A stretch of 64,000 nt of DNA from Mytilinidion resinicola (Eukaryota > Ascomycota > Dothideomycetes > Mytilinidiales > Mytilinidiaceae): NCBI RefSeq assembly GCF_010093595.1, contig NW_022985437.1, forward strand, positions 1,613,839 through 1,677,838, given 5' to 3'. Made by a program: the position numbers and the translations under genes. The notes under the pieces are model-generated. The model searched no databases, had not been told where the DNA came from, and was given only the letters and a program-made list of their open reading frames with translations. The first letter of the stretch is position 1. Each line of letters begins with the position of its first letter. This document shows, piece by piece, positions 44,726 through 55,900 of this stretch.

Positions 44726-46631
44726 CTAGAGGACATACCGATATTCCTCCTGAGTGTCTTCCCAGTCCCCAGTCTGCGTCCTCTTAGCATCCAGCCTCTT
44801 ATTATGATACGCCAAGATTGCCGTAAAGAGCACCACAGACGCGAACCCGAGAACCGTAATCGCCAGGCCAGTGCGAAAGCCAGTAGGGTAAAGGGGCCTT
44901 TCCTTAGTGATGAATACGTTCGACGCAACAAAATTAGCGCAATTTCCGAGGCCGAGCAGCATTGCAGTGCCCACGGCCGTACTCGCCCTACCACGCAGGT
45001 TGCAAGTCATCCAGCTCACTATTAGGGTCATTTGAGTGAAGGTTCCAGTGCCGAGGAAGAAGAGCGACATGTATCGGACGCTGGCGGATTTAACGTGCAC
45101 CTCTTCGATCACCCATCCAATGATGACGACGCAGATGGCGCCGAGGATGTAGGGGGAGCGGGTCCTTGTACGACCAGCGACCCATGCGATACCGACCTGG
45201 ACGACTATGCACGAGACCCAAATAGGGATGGTCATGACTTGAGCTCTGGATGTTTTCCAGCCGAGTTCTACGAGGATAGTGGGAATGAAAGAGGACATCG
45301 AGGCGGCGGTCATGTCGGCACAGAAGAAGAAAACGGTGCTAGAGGTATGAGCGCAAGTCGTGGTACCCAGATGTACGTCGTGATGATAGAGAACTTACGG
45401 GATCCAGATCTTGTAATCAAAGATTATCTTTAGCCAAGGAACGTTCTTGATATCGAGTTTTTCCGCTCCTTTATCGGCAACTAGTCGCTCGTGCAGCCGG
45501 GCACGTTCGTCGGAGGTAAGAAACTTGGCCCGTTCTGGGAAATTGGGGACGATGAGCACGACAAGGAAACCAATTATAATGGTCATTATGCCCTCTATGA
45601 TGAAGATCCACCTCCATCCGGCAAGGCCGTTCACACCGTCCATATTTTCGAGGGCATATGCGAGCAGCTGTGTTAGGTCAGTGACTGTACATTCTTACGG
45701 CGTTAGGGGTAACGTACTCCGCTGAAGCAAGGCCCAAGCTGAGCAAATGCGAAGAAAAGTCCGAATCGAACTGCTGCGTCCCTCTTGGTGTAGTACGACG
45801 CGAGCAATAATGCAGTTCCTTAAATACCACTATTAGCTTCATGATTGATAACATACAGTCCTGCGATTTTAAGTTTGGGCACTCTCTTGCCACTGCGTGG
45901 GGTATACCTATGGGCTTTTCAACCTCCGCATACGATGTAAAGGTCAATGCAGTGGAAATTAGGCCACCTTTTGATAAGCTGAACACTTGCTAGGCGGGCT
46001 GCTCCTCACGGTGATGTCTAGCGATCAAAAGTGGAGCCGGTGCAGTGGTATATCCGAGTGCCCAAACTTGTGACCTGGTACCGTAGGTGCAACGAACATA
46101 ACGTACCTGAAGGAAGGATGGCTTCGAAGATTCCCATGAAGAATCGAACCGCCAAGAACCCAGAATACGAATGTGAGAGTCCCTGGCACGTGGAAACAAT
46201 GCCGAGAATAAGCACGTTAAGTCCTAGGAACCAGTTCGGCTTGACGCGCGGGAGACTCATGATCAGATTGCTAGGAATTTCGACCAGGACAAAGGGGATG
46301 TAGAAAATCCAAAGACTTGTGTTGTAGCCCACAAGCGGCATGTTCAAGCCTTTCTCAAGGCCCTCGATTCGTGCGTTTGCAACTGTGAAGGAGGTAAATC
46401 ATGGTAGTGATAAATGAGGGATGATTGGCTGTGATTGGACGTACTGTTGGTCCTGTCTAGGAACATGATCGTGTAACAGGCGCCCAATATTGGGACGAGT
46501 CTCAGATCAAGCTTGAGCATCGTCTTACGATCCATTGGCGGTGCTTCCAGGGACTCGGTTCCGGTCCCACGGTCCTCGGAAGACGCAGTGGTCATCTTCT
46601 CGTCCACTAGGACGCTCTCGTTGGGCACCAT
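44726..46631 (-). CDS. MFS anion:cation symporter (Dal5/allantoate-permease type)
   Basis: Five exons: 46631-46445, 46382-46107, 45818-45718, 45667-45399 and 45338-44726; 481 aa. The order is typical: KLDLRLVPILGACYTIMFLDRTN, IANARIEGLEKGL, YNTSLWIFYIPFVLVEIPSN, GIFEAILPSGTALLLASYYT, GWRWIFIIEG, then VPWLKIIFDYKIWIP and 6 further helices. The ACS family takes up organic anions such as allantoate, ureidosuccinate, nicotinate and tartrate with protons. Intron 2 is 288 nt while the others are 50-62 nt. Its excess is a 223-bp inverted-repeat element plus a 2-bp TA duplication; without them the intron would be 63 nt. The gene is tail-to-tail with the NCS1 permease and may bring in a product or related compound of the same pathway (inference). 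Confidence 0.9.
45856..46078. mobile_element. MITE-like inverted-repeat element in MFS intron 2
   Basis: A 223-bp non-coding element is flanked by TA on both sides (45854-45855 and 46079-46080). AAGTTTGGGCACTC (45871-45884) is exactly repeated in inverse orientation at 46056-46069. The wider ends also pair, for example CAGTCCTG at the left with CAGGTCAC at the right read inversely, and GCCACTGC with ACCACTGC. TA flanks and CAGT-type ends suit a non-autonomous Tc1/mariner relative. A second copy lies at 52267-52505. Confidence 0.8.
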
Positions 46632-48071
46632 GGTTACAAAATATTAATTTGATGATAATAAGCTCCAATTGGAAGTGCTCTACCGTTCCTGCGGTTTTCA
46701 AGGGGAGTTGACGAAAGAAAATGGGGGACAGAAGGTTTGGCAGTGCCAGCACAGTGTGAGGGGCACCTGGACCCTACATCTCTGTACGTGAGAGTCTTTC
46801 GACCAAGCATTTCGCTGTCCGAGGGTGGCACAGCAGTGCTAATAGGAATTCATACCGCGGGGCATGTGCAGCAAGAGGCCCATCTGCGTTACTTCGTGCA
46901 TACTCGCTGCTGGCACACCAGCTGTGACTGGATCCTGGCACTCACTAGGCTGGGTTGAAGATAGCTACTGATAATCAACGTGTCCCACAGGCCCGGCATC
47001 AACGGGTTCTGGGCGGGGCGGCCCTCCTAGCCTCTCACCGCCCGTCCCGCATCTCATGCATCCTCGGGTACAGGAAACGCCATGCAGCATCGGAAGATAT
47101 TGGAAGAGACCGCGTGATAGTAACATAATAGATAAAGAAGCATAACGGAAGTACACATAGAAGGGATGATAAGTGGGCTTCCACTGGAAATTTGATGGTA
47201 TAAAAGAGAGCGGGATATGAGAAATGATTAGTAGACTGGTGACACCATTTCGATATTGGTTGTGGACACCACGTCGCTTAGATCATGCACTTTGTGGCGC
47301 CTCGTTACTTTAGAGCTATTTTGGACAAACCGTAGACACGAAAGGAAAAAGAATTCGGAATATTTGAACGTATATCGAAGGGACCCAAGCGGTGTCAAAC
47401 AGGAGAAGGAAGTTGTCGGGAGAGGCCCGTGGACCCTTGCCCCGGAATTACCCTACTCAGTAAAGTGACTGTTATGGGAGCCCGTGCGGTCTAGAATATG
47501 CCAAGTCTTTAGACAACTCCGACAGCGGATGCGCAAACGGCTGTGGCTAGTCAAGAGGTAGCCCGATTTGCTCTGCATTAGCCTTTACAATGTGCTCGGT
47601 GTTTCGAAACCTATTGGGATGCCGAAAGCTCCAACAAACGGATCTATTCAGACATTTGGCAAAACACTGTATCATCAAATTGCTCAGTCATCAGTTAGGG
47701 AAGTGGCAATGGCTAATGATTTTGATATTCAATGAGTTGCCAGAAATGTAAACTGTCTCATGGACATCGTCCCCTAATATGCTAATGCTGCAGTAGATTC
47801 CGGGTCGTAGAAACGTCGCCGGGCTGGATATGTATATGTGGGCTCATTTGAACTCTGGCTTATCAAAATCCATGCCATATGAAGGCACTCTTGAAAGCAT
47901 AGCTTCCCAAGGTGCAGCCAGGCTACGCGGAGGTAGCATCCACACAAAGCCAACTCGTGGGAGGGCGTCTTCCGGTCAGCAATCGCGATGTATCGCCTGA
48001 GTGATATCTCGCATGGATAGTGCACATGTATAATGCGGGCATGAATCTTCGGTCCGAGAGCAGTGGAATGC
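46632..48071. other. intergenic upstream of the Dal5-type gene
   Basis: About 1.4 kb, 5' to the MFS gene and 3' to CTK2. The short open frames (47256-47468, and 47774-48217 antisense to the CTK2 3' end) are not convincing. It holds the GATA-motif cluster listed separately. Confidence 0.45.
46653..47173 (+). promoter_or_regulatory. cluster of HGATAR motifs upstream of the MFS gene
   Basis: Six HGATAR matches, all on the + strand: TGATAA 46653, AGATAG 46959, TGATAA 46969, TGATAG 47115, AGATAA 47130 and TGATAAG 47167. About one to two would be expected by chance over 520 bases on both strands. This fits control by AreA/NIT2-like GATA factors, as known for Dal5-type permeases. Confidence 0.4.
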
Positions 48072-49757
48072 TCAACGTGGTCTCCGCCTCTCCGGTGATG
48101 CCGGAACTTCGACTTCGTACTCCTCCTGCTCCACTTTGTAGAAGTTCTCAACAGTCCGCTTCTCTTCTCGCGCGCGAGCCGCATCCAGCATGAACCGAAC
48201 GGTGCCGTTCTGGCCACGGATTCCGATTGCCGAGGTCGGCCCTTGTCCAGGTGAGGTGGTGCCAGGCGTCATCGGGGTTACGGGGCTTGTGGGAGCGATG
48301 CCGTTCCTCACTTTGAAGCCGTTTGTCGCTATTGGAGATAGCTTAGGGGTATTTGAGAATTCAGTGAACCGCGGAATGTCACTAGCGGTCGATTCTTGGT
48401 TTAGAGTGATGCGCATGTTGATGAAGGTTTCGATTGGATGCAGTTGACCGATCATGGTAGCGGCGCGATGGTGAGTGTACATGTCAAGAAGGTCCAGGAG
48501 GGTTTCTGTTGGGCTTGTTAGCAACTTTAACCAGTATTTGTAGCCAGTGTCCTCACCCATTACTTCAGCTCGCGATGTACCCCACTTCTTGTACTTGATG
48601 CCTCGATCTCCAACTAGGGTAGAAAGATCAGCCTCATGCAAACGCGCTGCAAGCTCGACACAGGCAATGGCCATAGTCGACGTCCCCTGCTTGAGTGGAG
48701 CAAAGGTTCTGTAGAGATCGAGACAAACGTTGTATGCTGTCTTGGAGATTGTGTCTTTGGGGAATCCGCAGCTTCTGGCAATCTTAACGACCAGCTTCTG
48801 GGGGTGCCGATTGCGGAAGTCAAAGCCCGCACCCTCAAGCATGAGGCGTTCTAAGCCAATTATGCTTTTTGAATGGGTCTCGAAGATCTTCGGAAAACAT
48901 TAGAGACCGAAGGAGAATGATTTTGGATATTGACGTACTGGGTCATCGGGGCTGAGGTGCTCGGATGGCGATAGCTTCAGGTTGGAGGCTGCGCACAGGA
49001 TCTCCTTAGATTTCTTGAGAGTGTCTTCGATCTTGCAGGCCGTGAACAATGCTGCTGCAGCGGCATCCTTTCGCTTCATCAGCTACTGCGCGTCTTCAAC
49101 CAAGGACGTAACCTACAACATAATTGTACTCCGTATCCGGGTGTAGCAGACGGAATTTATGATAGTACACAACAGCCGTGTTGAATGTACGAACCGGCCT
49201 ATGCATATCAGCTATGCGCTCCAGTTATATAAGGTGGAGAAGCCATACAGCTGCATCGACTTCCTCACATTGTCGATCCAAGCAACGCCCTGCAGCCTCA
49301 CAGCATCCTCCCGTGTCTCATTCATCCCAATAGCACTCAGGTATTCCTGCAACCGTTGTTCGAAGATATACGGCTTCGCGATCTCAATAAAGGATGGGTG
49401 AGGGCCGACATGGTCGTCGGTAGCAGGCGGCGCGGGCGCCATACCTGCGTGGTCGCTGTCTCCGGACGATAGGGGACTGTAGTTCAATTCCAAGTATCTC
49501 GGTCTAATGGGTAGGACGTTCGTGCCGGTCTGAGGTATGTGACTCGAGGAGTGGTCGTTGTAGTGAATTGGCGTGGAGGAGCTGTCGCTCTTGAACTTCT
49601 TTGACGTTGCAGCCGAGCCGCTTCCTCCAACCTTAGACCCCTCCTGGGACTCTCCCGTTCCACCATCATAGCCTTCTCCTCCTCTTCTAGCATTCCGCTG
49701 CTCTTTATATCGAACGTGCCTCTCCTTGTTCTGAATTTTCCGTTTCTCAGAAACCAT
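48072..49757 (-). CDS. CTK2: CTD-kinase I cyclin subunit (Ctk2-like)
   Basis: Five exons: 49757-49249, 49198-49117, 49067-48939, 48887-48557 and 48505-48072; introns of 49-51 nt; 494 aa. The basic N-terminal MVSEKRKIQNKERHVRYKEQ opens a Ser/Thr-rich region. The cyclin fold begins at PYIFEQRLQEYLSAIGM and WIDNVRKSMQLPVRTFNTAV, and continues DAAAAALFTACKIEDTLKKS, LERLMLEGAGFDFRNRHPQK and SKTAYNVCLDLYRTFAPLKQ. It should pair with Ctk1 (Cdk12 type) to phosphorylate Ser2 of the RNA polymerase II C-terminal domain. The fourth intron (48506-48556) is 51 nt, stopless and in frame; removing it restores VMETLLDLLDMYTHH, so retention would insert 17 residues. The C-terminal tail is Pro/Thr/Gly-rich. Confidence 0.88.
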
Positions 49758-50533
49758 CTTCGATTTCAAAAATACAGTAAAGGCTGCGCACGCAACTTTT
49801 CATGGTTAGTTCAACGTTGCAGACTCTTGGATCGTTATAGCCGTCGCGACGCGGGACTGGCGAACTGGATAGCAAGAAACGAATATGACGTACTTGTTTG
49901 ACTTGTGTTGTATCGACGCTGGTAAATGCCGCGTCTTAACGCGTCATATCATGAACGACTCTGTGCGTCAAGAGCTGTGACAGTGAGCGTGGTCCGAGGT
50001 ACGATGGATGGAAGGAAGGTAGGAGTGAAGCTCGTCAAGAACAGAAGATTGAACAGTTGGGGCGTGATGGCAAGCTGGTGAAGGTGGCCCGTCAAACTGC
50101 AGCGCGCGGGTAATGGGAGAAGATTGCTTGTGGATGCGCCCCGTGGAACTGCTTTATCCCTTTCGTCTTTTCATGGACGTGTTAATTCGTCCTCTTTCTA
50201 GAAGATGGTAGCTCGCATGCCCAATGAACCTCAATTCCTTACTCAAAAGCTTGATTTACTTCGTACATCAGACGTTTCTATTTGCCACACCACCTGTCGA
50301 GTTGAAGTGAACAGCGGCGCCATGCCCATATCTCAATAAGACCTTCTGTGGCATACGGAACTCTTCTTCGGAATCTAGTAGTCAAGAATGCCTTGAAAGA
50401 ATCACATGACCTGGATTTATATCGGCCTTGCCCACCATTTCACTTGCACAGCACCACAACACAGCCACCGACAAGGGATCTACTCTGAAGGCTACGCGAC
50501 AGCAATCCCTCCTCGTATAGGCCACGGCCCATC
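49758..50533. other. divergent promoter region
   Basis: 776 bases between CTK2 (-) and the TAG-interrupted gene (+). Nothing specific recognised. Confidence 0.45.
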
Positions 50534-51898
50534 ATGGCGAACGAGAGCAAGTACACCAGGCAACTCAGCCGCCTCCGCAGGGGGCCTCGCCAACCTTCGT
50601 CGATCTGGCCGAGGACCGTTCACAAGACTGACGGCATGTTACAACGACAATACTTCCCGCTCCTGGACCTGCCTCGCGAACTCAGAGATCTCATCTACGA
50701 GTATGCATTGGTAGCCAAGGACGGCATACACATTCGCGCTGTCCCACCAGTGCCCAACGGCAGACTTCCAATTTGTCGATCTCCTACAAAGCGGAGGAGC
50801 ATCCTTTACAATGGATATAGCAAGTACCACGAATGCCACTTCGACGTTACCTACGAATTCTATGCTCCGAAGGGTCCGCACGACGTCTGCGATCTCAGCA
50901 TATTCCTCGTCAACAAGCAGGTTTACGCAGAAGCGTCCAAAATCTTCTATTCTCAGAATATCTTCGATTTCTGTCCCGAAATGGATGAAGACAGATCATT
51001 CTCAACTTGCCACCTGTTTCTGATGGATCGTCCGACCTCGGCTTCCTCAAAAATTCGGTCGCTTGCTCTCAGATTCGGCCAGCCACAGTTTGCGCTTGAC
51101 CCTCTTTTCGAGCGCTATACAATGCCCGAATAGCCCTTTCTAGAAGTCTTCCGAGTGATGAACGAGAGCATGCATGTGAGTAGTCTAGCACTAGAAATGT
51201 ATGGGTTCCCGCCCGATGTTAGGCACTGTCCATGGAACTGGGATAATCTCTTCCATCACTGGCAAGGAGGATATGCGGAACCTATGGACAGGCTCTTTCA
51301 ACTAAATGGAATCACTCGACTGTCTATTAGCGTTGAGATCGAAGATGAGGAAGAAGGTGTGAATCGTCTGGTCGCCTTCGTCCAGCTTCTCAGGAAACGA
51401 TTGCTCGTGAACGGCGACAAATTAGGTATCCAGAGCGTAAGAGTTCGTCGGCGCCACCTCTGGGAGAGAGAATCCGCGTTCTATGGAACACATTCACGAC
51501 CACAACCTGGGTCAATTCGCTTATGGAAACGTTATATCACAGTTGCTTGCGACAACGACTCGAGAGGCCAAGATTACACTGACGCTCCACCACATCGCCG
51601 AGCGTACGACAGGACGGCTCAGCTGGAGGAACGGAAGGGAAAAGAAATGGAGCTCACCCCAAGCGAATATCGTTGGTGGCTCCGCACAAAGTACCGGGAC
51701 CGGGACTATACTGCTAGTGACGGAGGATCTCAAGACTTTTTGATCACATTGGGCGACTGGCGGCTACGTGACGATATTTATCCTGACTGGGGTGATGGGT
51801 CTAAGGAATCTCATGGATATAAGGAGTTGATATTACGGGAGGAGGAGAACACTGCACGAGGACACTGCGCAGGAGACAACGGAGGGGTCATCGACTAG
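50534..51898 (+). pseudogene. 2EXR/DUF7730-type gene interrupted by one TAG codon
   Basis: A single open frame of 455 codons, start MANESKYTRQLSRLRRGPRQ, is broken only by TAG at 51131-51133 (after RYTMPE), and the same frame continues PFLEVFRVMNESMHVSS to the end at 51898. The N-terminal half holds LLDLPRELRDLIYEYALV, the F-box-like/2EXR motif of a large fungal family, and SIFLVNKQVYAEASKIFYS, usual in DUF7730/2EXR proteins. The rest has no recognised domain and a charged C-terminus. One lesion suggests a recent pseudogene, a polymorphism, a sequencing error or programmed readthrough. The stop context (TAG CCC) does not resemble the known fungal readthrough motif TGA CTA. The upstream fragment alone is 199 aa. 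Confidence 0.7.
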
Positions 51899-52998
51899 CG
51901 ACTACGGAAGCGACGGGGCTTCATCTTGATTTCTAGAACTGCACCTGTCACTTGTGGTAATCTCGAAGCTTTGGAGGTCTTACTACGGACTACAGGGTCT
52001 TTCACAATCTGGAGGAGTTAGCAAGTGAAGGTCTAAAGGCTTTATGCTCGTGGAAGCAACCTTCAGCAGCTAATATACTATACTTCACTACTCTGCTTAC
52101 ACATGCAAGCATCGTGGCCGAAATCGAGAGCTTATGAATCCAACTGATATAGCTCTCTGTGCACACTGTACATCTCTCAGCAACCTGTGGAGTGAAGCCC
52201 GTCCCTCCACGAACGCCTTCATGGTAAGAATACTTCATAGATACCCACACTAGCGACTCTACAGTACCAGGTCACACCGTTTGGGCACTCGGATAGTTAT
52301 ACCACTGCACTGGTTACACTTTTGATCGCTCGACATCACCGTCTAGGAGCAGCCCGACTAGCAAGTGTTCAGCTCATCAAAGGGTGGCCTGATTTCCACA
52401 GCATGGACCTTTACATGGTATGTGGAGGTTGAAAAGCCTATGGGTTGTTACCCCCCCCAAAAGCAGTGGCAAGAGAGTGCCCAAACTTAAAGTCACAGGA
52501 CTTGGAAATGTGTAAAGTGGATCGGTTATAATCCCCGGAAAGCCGTCCTAATATCTAATCTGCCGTAACCCAAGCAGGCCGTTATGATACACTCAAATCC
52601 CACCATCCCATCCCACCAGTCCCCCTTTCTATGGACAATCTGAAGCCACACCACATAGAAGAAGCGAATATAAAAGATGGGAGAGGAGAGTAAACTCAAG
52701 CCTTCAAAACCGCTTCGCCCCCGCCCACCTATCCAAAAAAACCCCCCCCCGTATTTGTAGCATAGCCCAATTTAGTCGTAACCCATATCTCTTAGTTCGT
52801 TCGCGCCCAGAATTAGACCCATCGTCGCCATGCCAATCCAATCCGATCCAATGCCGTGATGAGACTACAAACTACAAATGAGCCCAATGCGAGAATGATT
52901 CGTAGAAGTCGTCGCTCGTTGCTCGTCACCATAGCGCCCAACGCAATGCCAAAGAAAGCATGCTGTCAACACCAGAGTATAACTACCGCAGAGTGCGG
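51899..52998. other. convergent 3' intergenic with repeat copy
   Basis: 1.1 kb between the TAG-interrupted gene and the 3' end of the AAA ATPase. It contains the second MITE copy (52267-52505), poly-C tracts near 52450 and 52742-52751, and otherwise nothing recognised. Confidence 0.5.
52267..52505. mobile_element. second copy of the MITE-like inverted-repeat element
   Basis: About 239 bp, in the opposite orientation to the copy in the MFS intron, and similar along nearly its whole length. Shared runs include CCACTGCAC, TTTTGATCGCT, GACATCACCGT, AGCAAGTGTTCAGCT, GTGGAGGTTGAAAAGCC/GCGGAGGTTGAAAAGCC, and GTGGCAAGAGAGTGCCCAAA. Its ends hold GTTTGGGCACTC and GAGTGCCCAAACTT in inverse orientation. 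TA precedes the left end (52265-52266); the right flank no longer shows TA. Confidence 0.8.
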
Positions 52999-55900
52999 CT
53001 AAGTATAGCTCCTCATCGCATCCAGATACCCCGTGCCGCCCTTCAGATCATGATCAAAGTCCTCGGCAACCTCGAGCACGCGCTTGATATGCTCGAGGGA
53101 GAAGGATTCCTGTTCGGAGATGGCGAGGGATTGGGCGGTGCGGACTGCGTTTTTGATCTGTTTCCAACATTAGCAACGTATCCAATTGGTTTTGTTAGGG
53201 CAAGGGGAGCTCTTACCTGCCGCCCATTCAGATTATTCCTCGCCAGCGCATCAAAGTCCTTCTCCCCAAACGGCGTGACCTGCAGCCCCTCCACCACCCG
53301 CACCTTCTCCACAAACGTCTTCCAGATCTCCTTCTTCGCCTTCGGCGTCAGCTCACCATACCGCAGCGGCATGTGGATGCGGCTCTGGAACGCGTCGTCG
53401 AACGTCTCGACGCGGTTGGTGGTCAGGAAGAGGATGCCCTGGAAGTACTCGAGCAGGCGCAGGAAGATGGAGACGAGGGCGTTGCGGTGGATGTCGTGCA
53501 CCTCGCGCTTCTCGAGGAAGACGTCGGCTTCGTCGAGGAGCAGCACCGCGCCCCACGAGTGCGCAATGTCCATGATCTTTTGGAGCTCGTGCTCCAGCAC
53601 GCGGCTGTCGGTGCCGAGCTCGCCGGCGCTCACGGCGTATAAGGGGCACTTGAGGTACTCGGCGATGCCTTCAGCGGTGAGGGTCTTGCCGACGCCGGGA
53701 GGGCCGTGCAGGACGAAGACGAGACCGCGCCCTTTGCCTTGAACAACGTCGTCGATGGTCTCCGCGGCGTGGAATTTGTGGCTGGAGACCATGCCTTTGA
53801 CGATAGACTTGTGGGCGGCTGGAAGGACGAGGGAGGAGAACGCGCCCTCGTTCCACTCAATGTCGCGGATACCGCTGAGCGAGAACTCGAGCCATAGCTT
53901 CTCGGAGAACGCAAAGCCGAGTACAACGGGTGAGGCAATGAGGAGTTCCTCTTCGCTGAATTGGTGGGTCTTGACGCCTTCCTTGGTCTCTATCGAGTCA
54001 AGCTTCTCAACCTGAATTTCCTTTCCGTCCTCGTCAACCGGGACCGTGATGACATGAACTTTGTCGTCCTTGTCAAACACGACCTTCGTCCTAGTTCGCT
54101 CGCGCTCTTCCTTGCTTTCATTGTAGTTCAACGGGCCTTCTCCGCCCTCCGCAGGACCATCTTCGTCCGAGGAGTCACAGCAGTCGGAGCAATCATCCGA
54201 TTCGCTGTCATTGAAAGGGTCCTCGGTGTCCTTGGGCTTGATCAATGAGATTGGATAGTTGGGATTGATTCTCCGGAAGATCGCAGGGTCTACCATGACT
54301 CTTCCATTGATATTGACCTTCGCGACGGCCTTCTTCTTCTTCTGGAAAGCAAGTCCTTTATGGAAGCGGTAGTTCATGCCCTGCATCGCGACAAAGCGTT
54401 TGCCTCGCTCCACAAGCTGCTTCTTGAGGCCCTCTGGATCCTTGTGGTACTTCAGGGGATATGTGGTTAAGCTTGTGATCTTCCGCGGGCCCTTGAAGGA
54501 TTCAACGTGGACTTCAAAGTCGCCAAGGCCGAAATGCTTGCCGTCATACTCCAGGTAGCGCCCTTCAATACAATACCATTCTCCGCGGATGAAGGAGCTC
54601 TCTTTGTTTGCATAGTCGACCTTGAAGCAACGAGGGTCGTCCACGGATCCGTAGGTGGCCGTGTAGGCGAGGGAATTGGGTTTGAACAAAGCCCAAAGGA
54701 GCTCGAATGTAATGTTGCCAGCCTTCAGCATCGGGTAGAGCGTCTTCTTTGTCTCTTCGTAGTCCTCGTTGATATATGTGACAAGCAGCTTGCAGTGGGC
54801 AATCTGCAAAGACAGCTTCTTCTTTAATTTCCGCTTCTTCTCTTTCTTTAGCTGAGCCTTGAGGGTCTTCTTGTAGTGTGCTTTGATTTCTTCGAGGTAG
54901 AGGAACAGCATGTTGGGATCAACCTAAGTATTATCAGCATCAAGGTCGAAGGAACGAAGGTCGGAAACTTACACTAGGTTGCTCTTCTACTAATGAGACA
55001 CCCTTCACGTCCTTCATGACTTCACCGAGCGCATCCCGTAGAGGCTTCGACTTGATGTCAACAACGGTGTTGCGATACTTGTTTTCCCAGTCAAACTTCC
55101 TACGAACCGTGAAGACCTAGATATTCGTCAATTTAAGAACTGGAACCGCCACAATTGAGTAGTAGATGTGTTTGCAAAAGTGAAAACATGGAAGGGATGA
55201 TGCACTTACGTATTCATTAAACTCGTCCACTTGATCCTCGGCACTCTCCGTCAACTTGTAGTTATGTATGGTGCTGTCCCACAACTGGTCCACACGCTTG
55301 AACTCCAGTGTCGACGCCCTCTTGCTCGCCTTCTTTTTGACCTTTCGCTTGGACCTGATGCCTCTCCTTCCAGAGGCGGGGGGATCGAGGCCATCAGGAA
55401 CCGCGGCCCTCTTCCTCCTAGATCCTCCTCCTATCGCAGCATTCAGCTGTTGCTGCTGGAGTTGCAGTTGCAAGGTCGCAATCTCGTTACGTAGCCTCGT
55501 CCCCTCATCCTCTTCCACAGCATCATCAAGACCATCTTCCGTCTCCGACTCGGGCTCAGCAGCTCTCCGCGACTTCTTCGGCCGGCGATGGCGGCGGCGC
55601 GGCTCCTCCTCCTCCTCCTCGTCGGATGACTCAGAGTCTGAATCAGAATCAGACGAGTCGGAGGAGTCCGCATAGCGCATGGCCTTGCTCCGCTTCTTCT
55701 TCGCCGCGAGCTTCGCCTTCCTCTTCTTCTTGGCCTTGCGCCTTTTCCGCCGCTCCTCCTCCTCGCTGTCTTCGCTGCTGCTATCACTATCCGAATCGTC
55801 GTCCGACGAATCGCTGTTAGAGGAGCTGCTGGTGTCTATACTCTCCTTGCGCTCCGCCTTCTTGCTGCTCTTGGAATGCTTCTTGCATTTGCCTTTCTTC

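Noticed and set aside
47774..48217. 147-codon open frame on - strand
   Set aside because: Overlaps the CTK2 last exon in another frame; the CTK2 frame carries the conserved product.
51131..51133. Programmed stop readthrough as the explanation of the TAG
   Set aside because: The following bases (CCC) do not match the known fungal readthrough context (TGA CTA); kept only as an alternative.
52960..54827. Several + strand open frames, the largest of 260 codons
   Set aside because: Antisense shadows of the AAA ATPase; the Walker motifs lie on the - strand.
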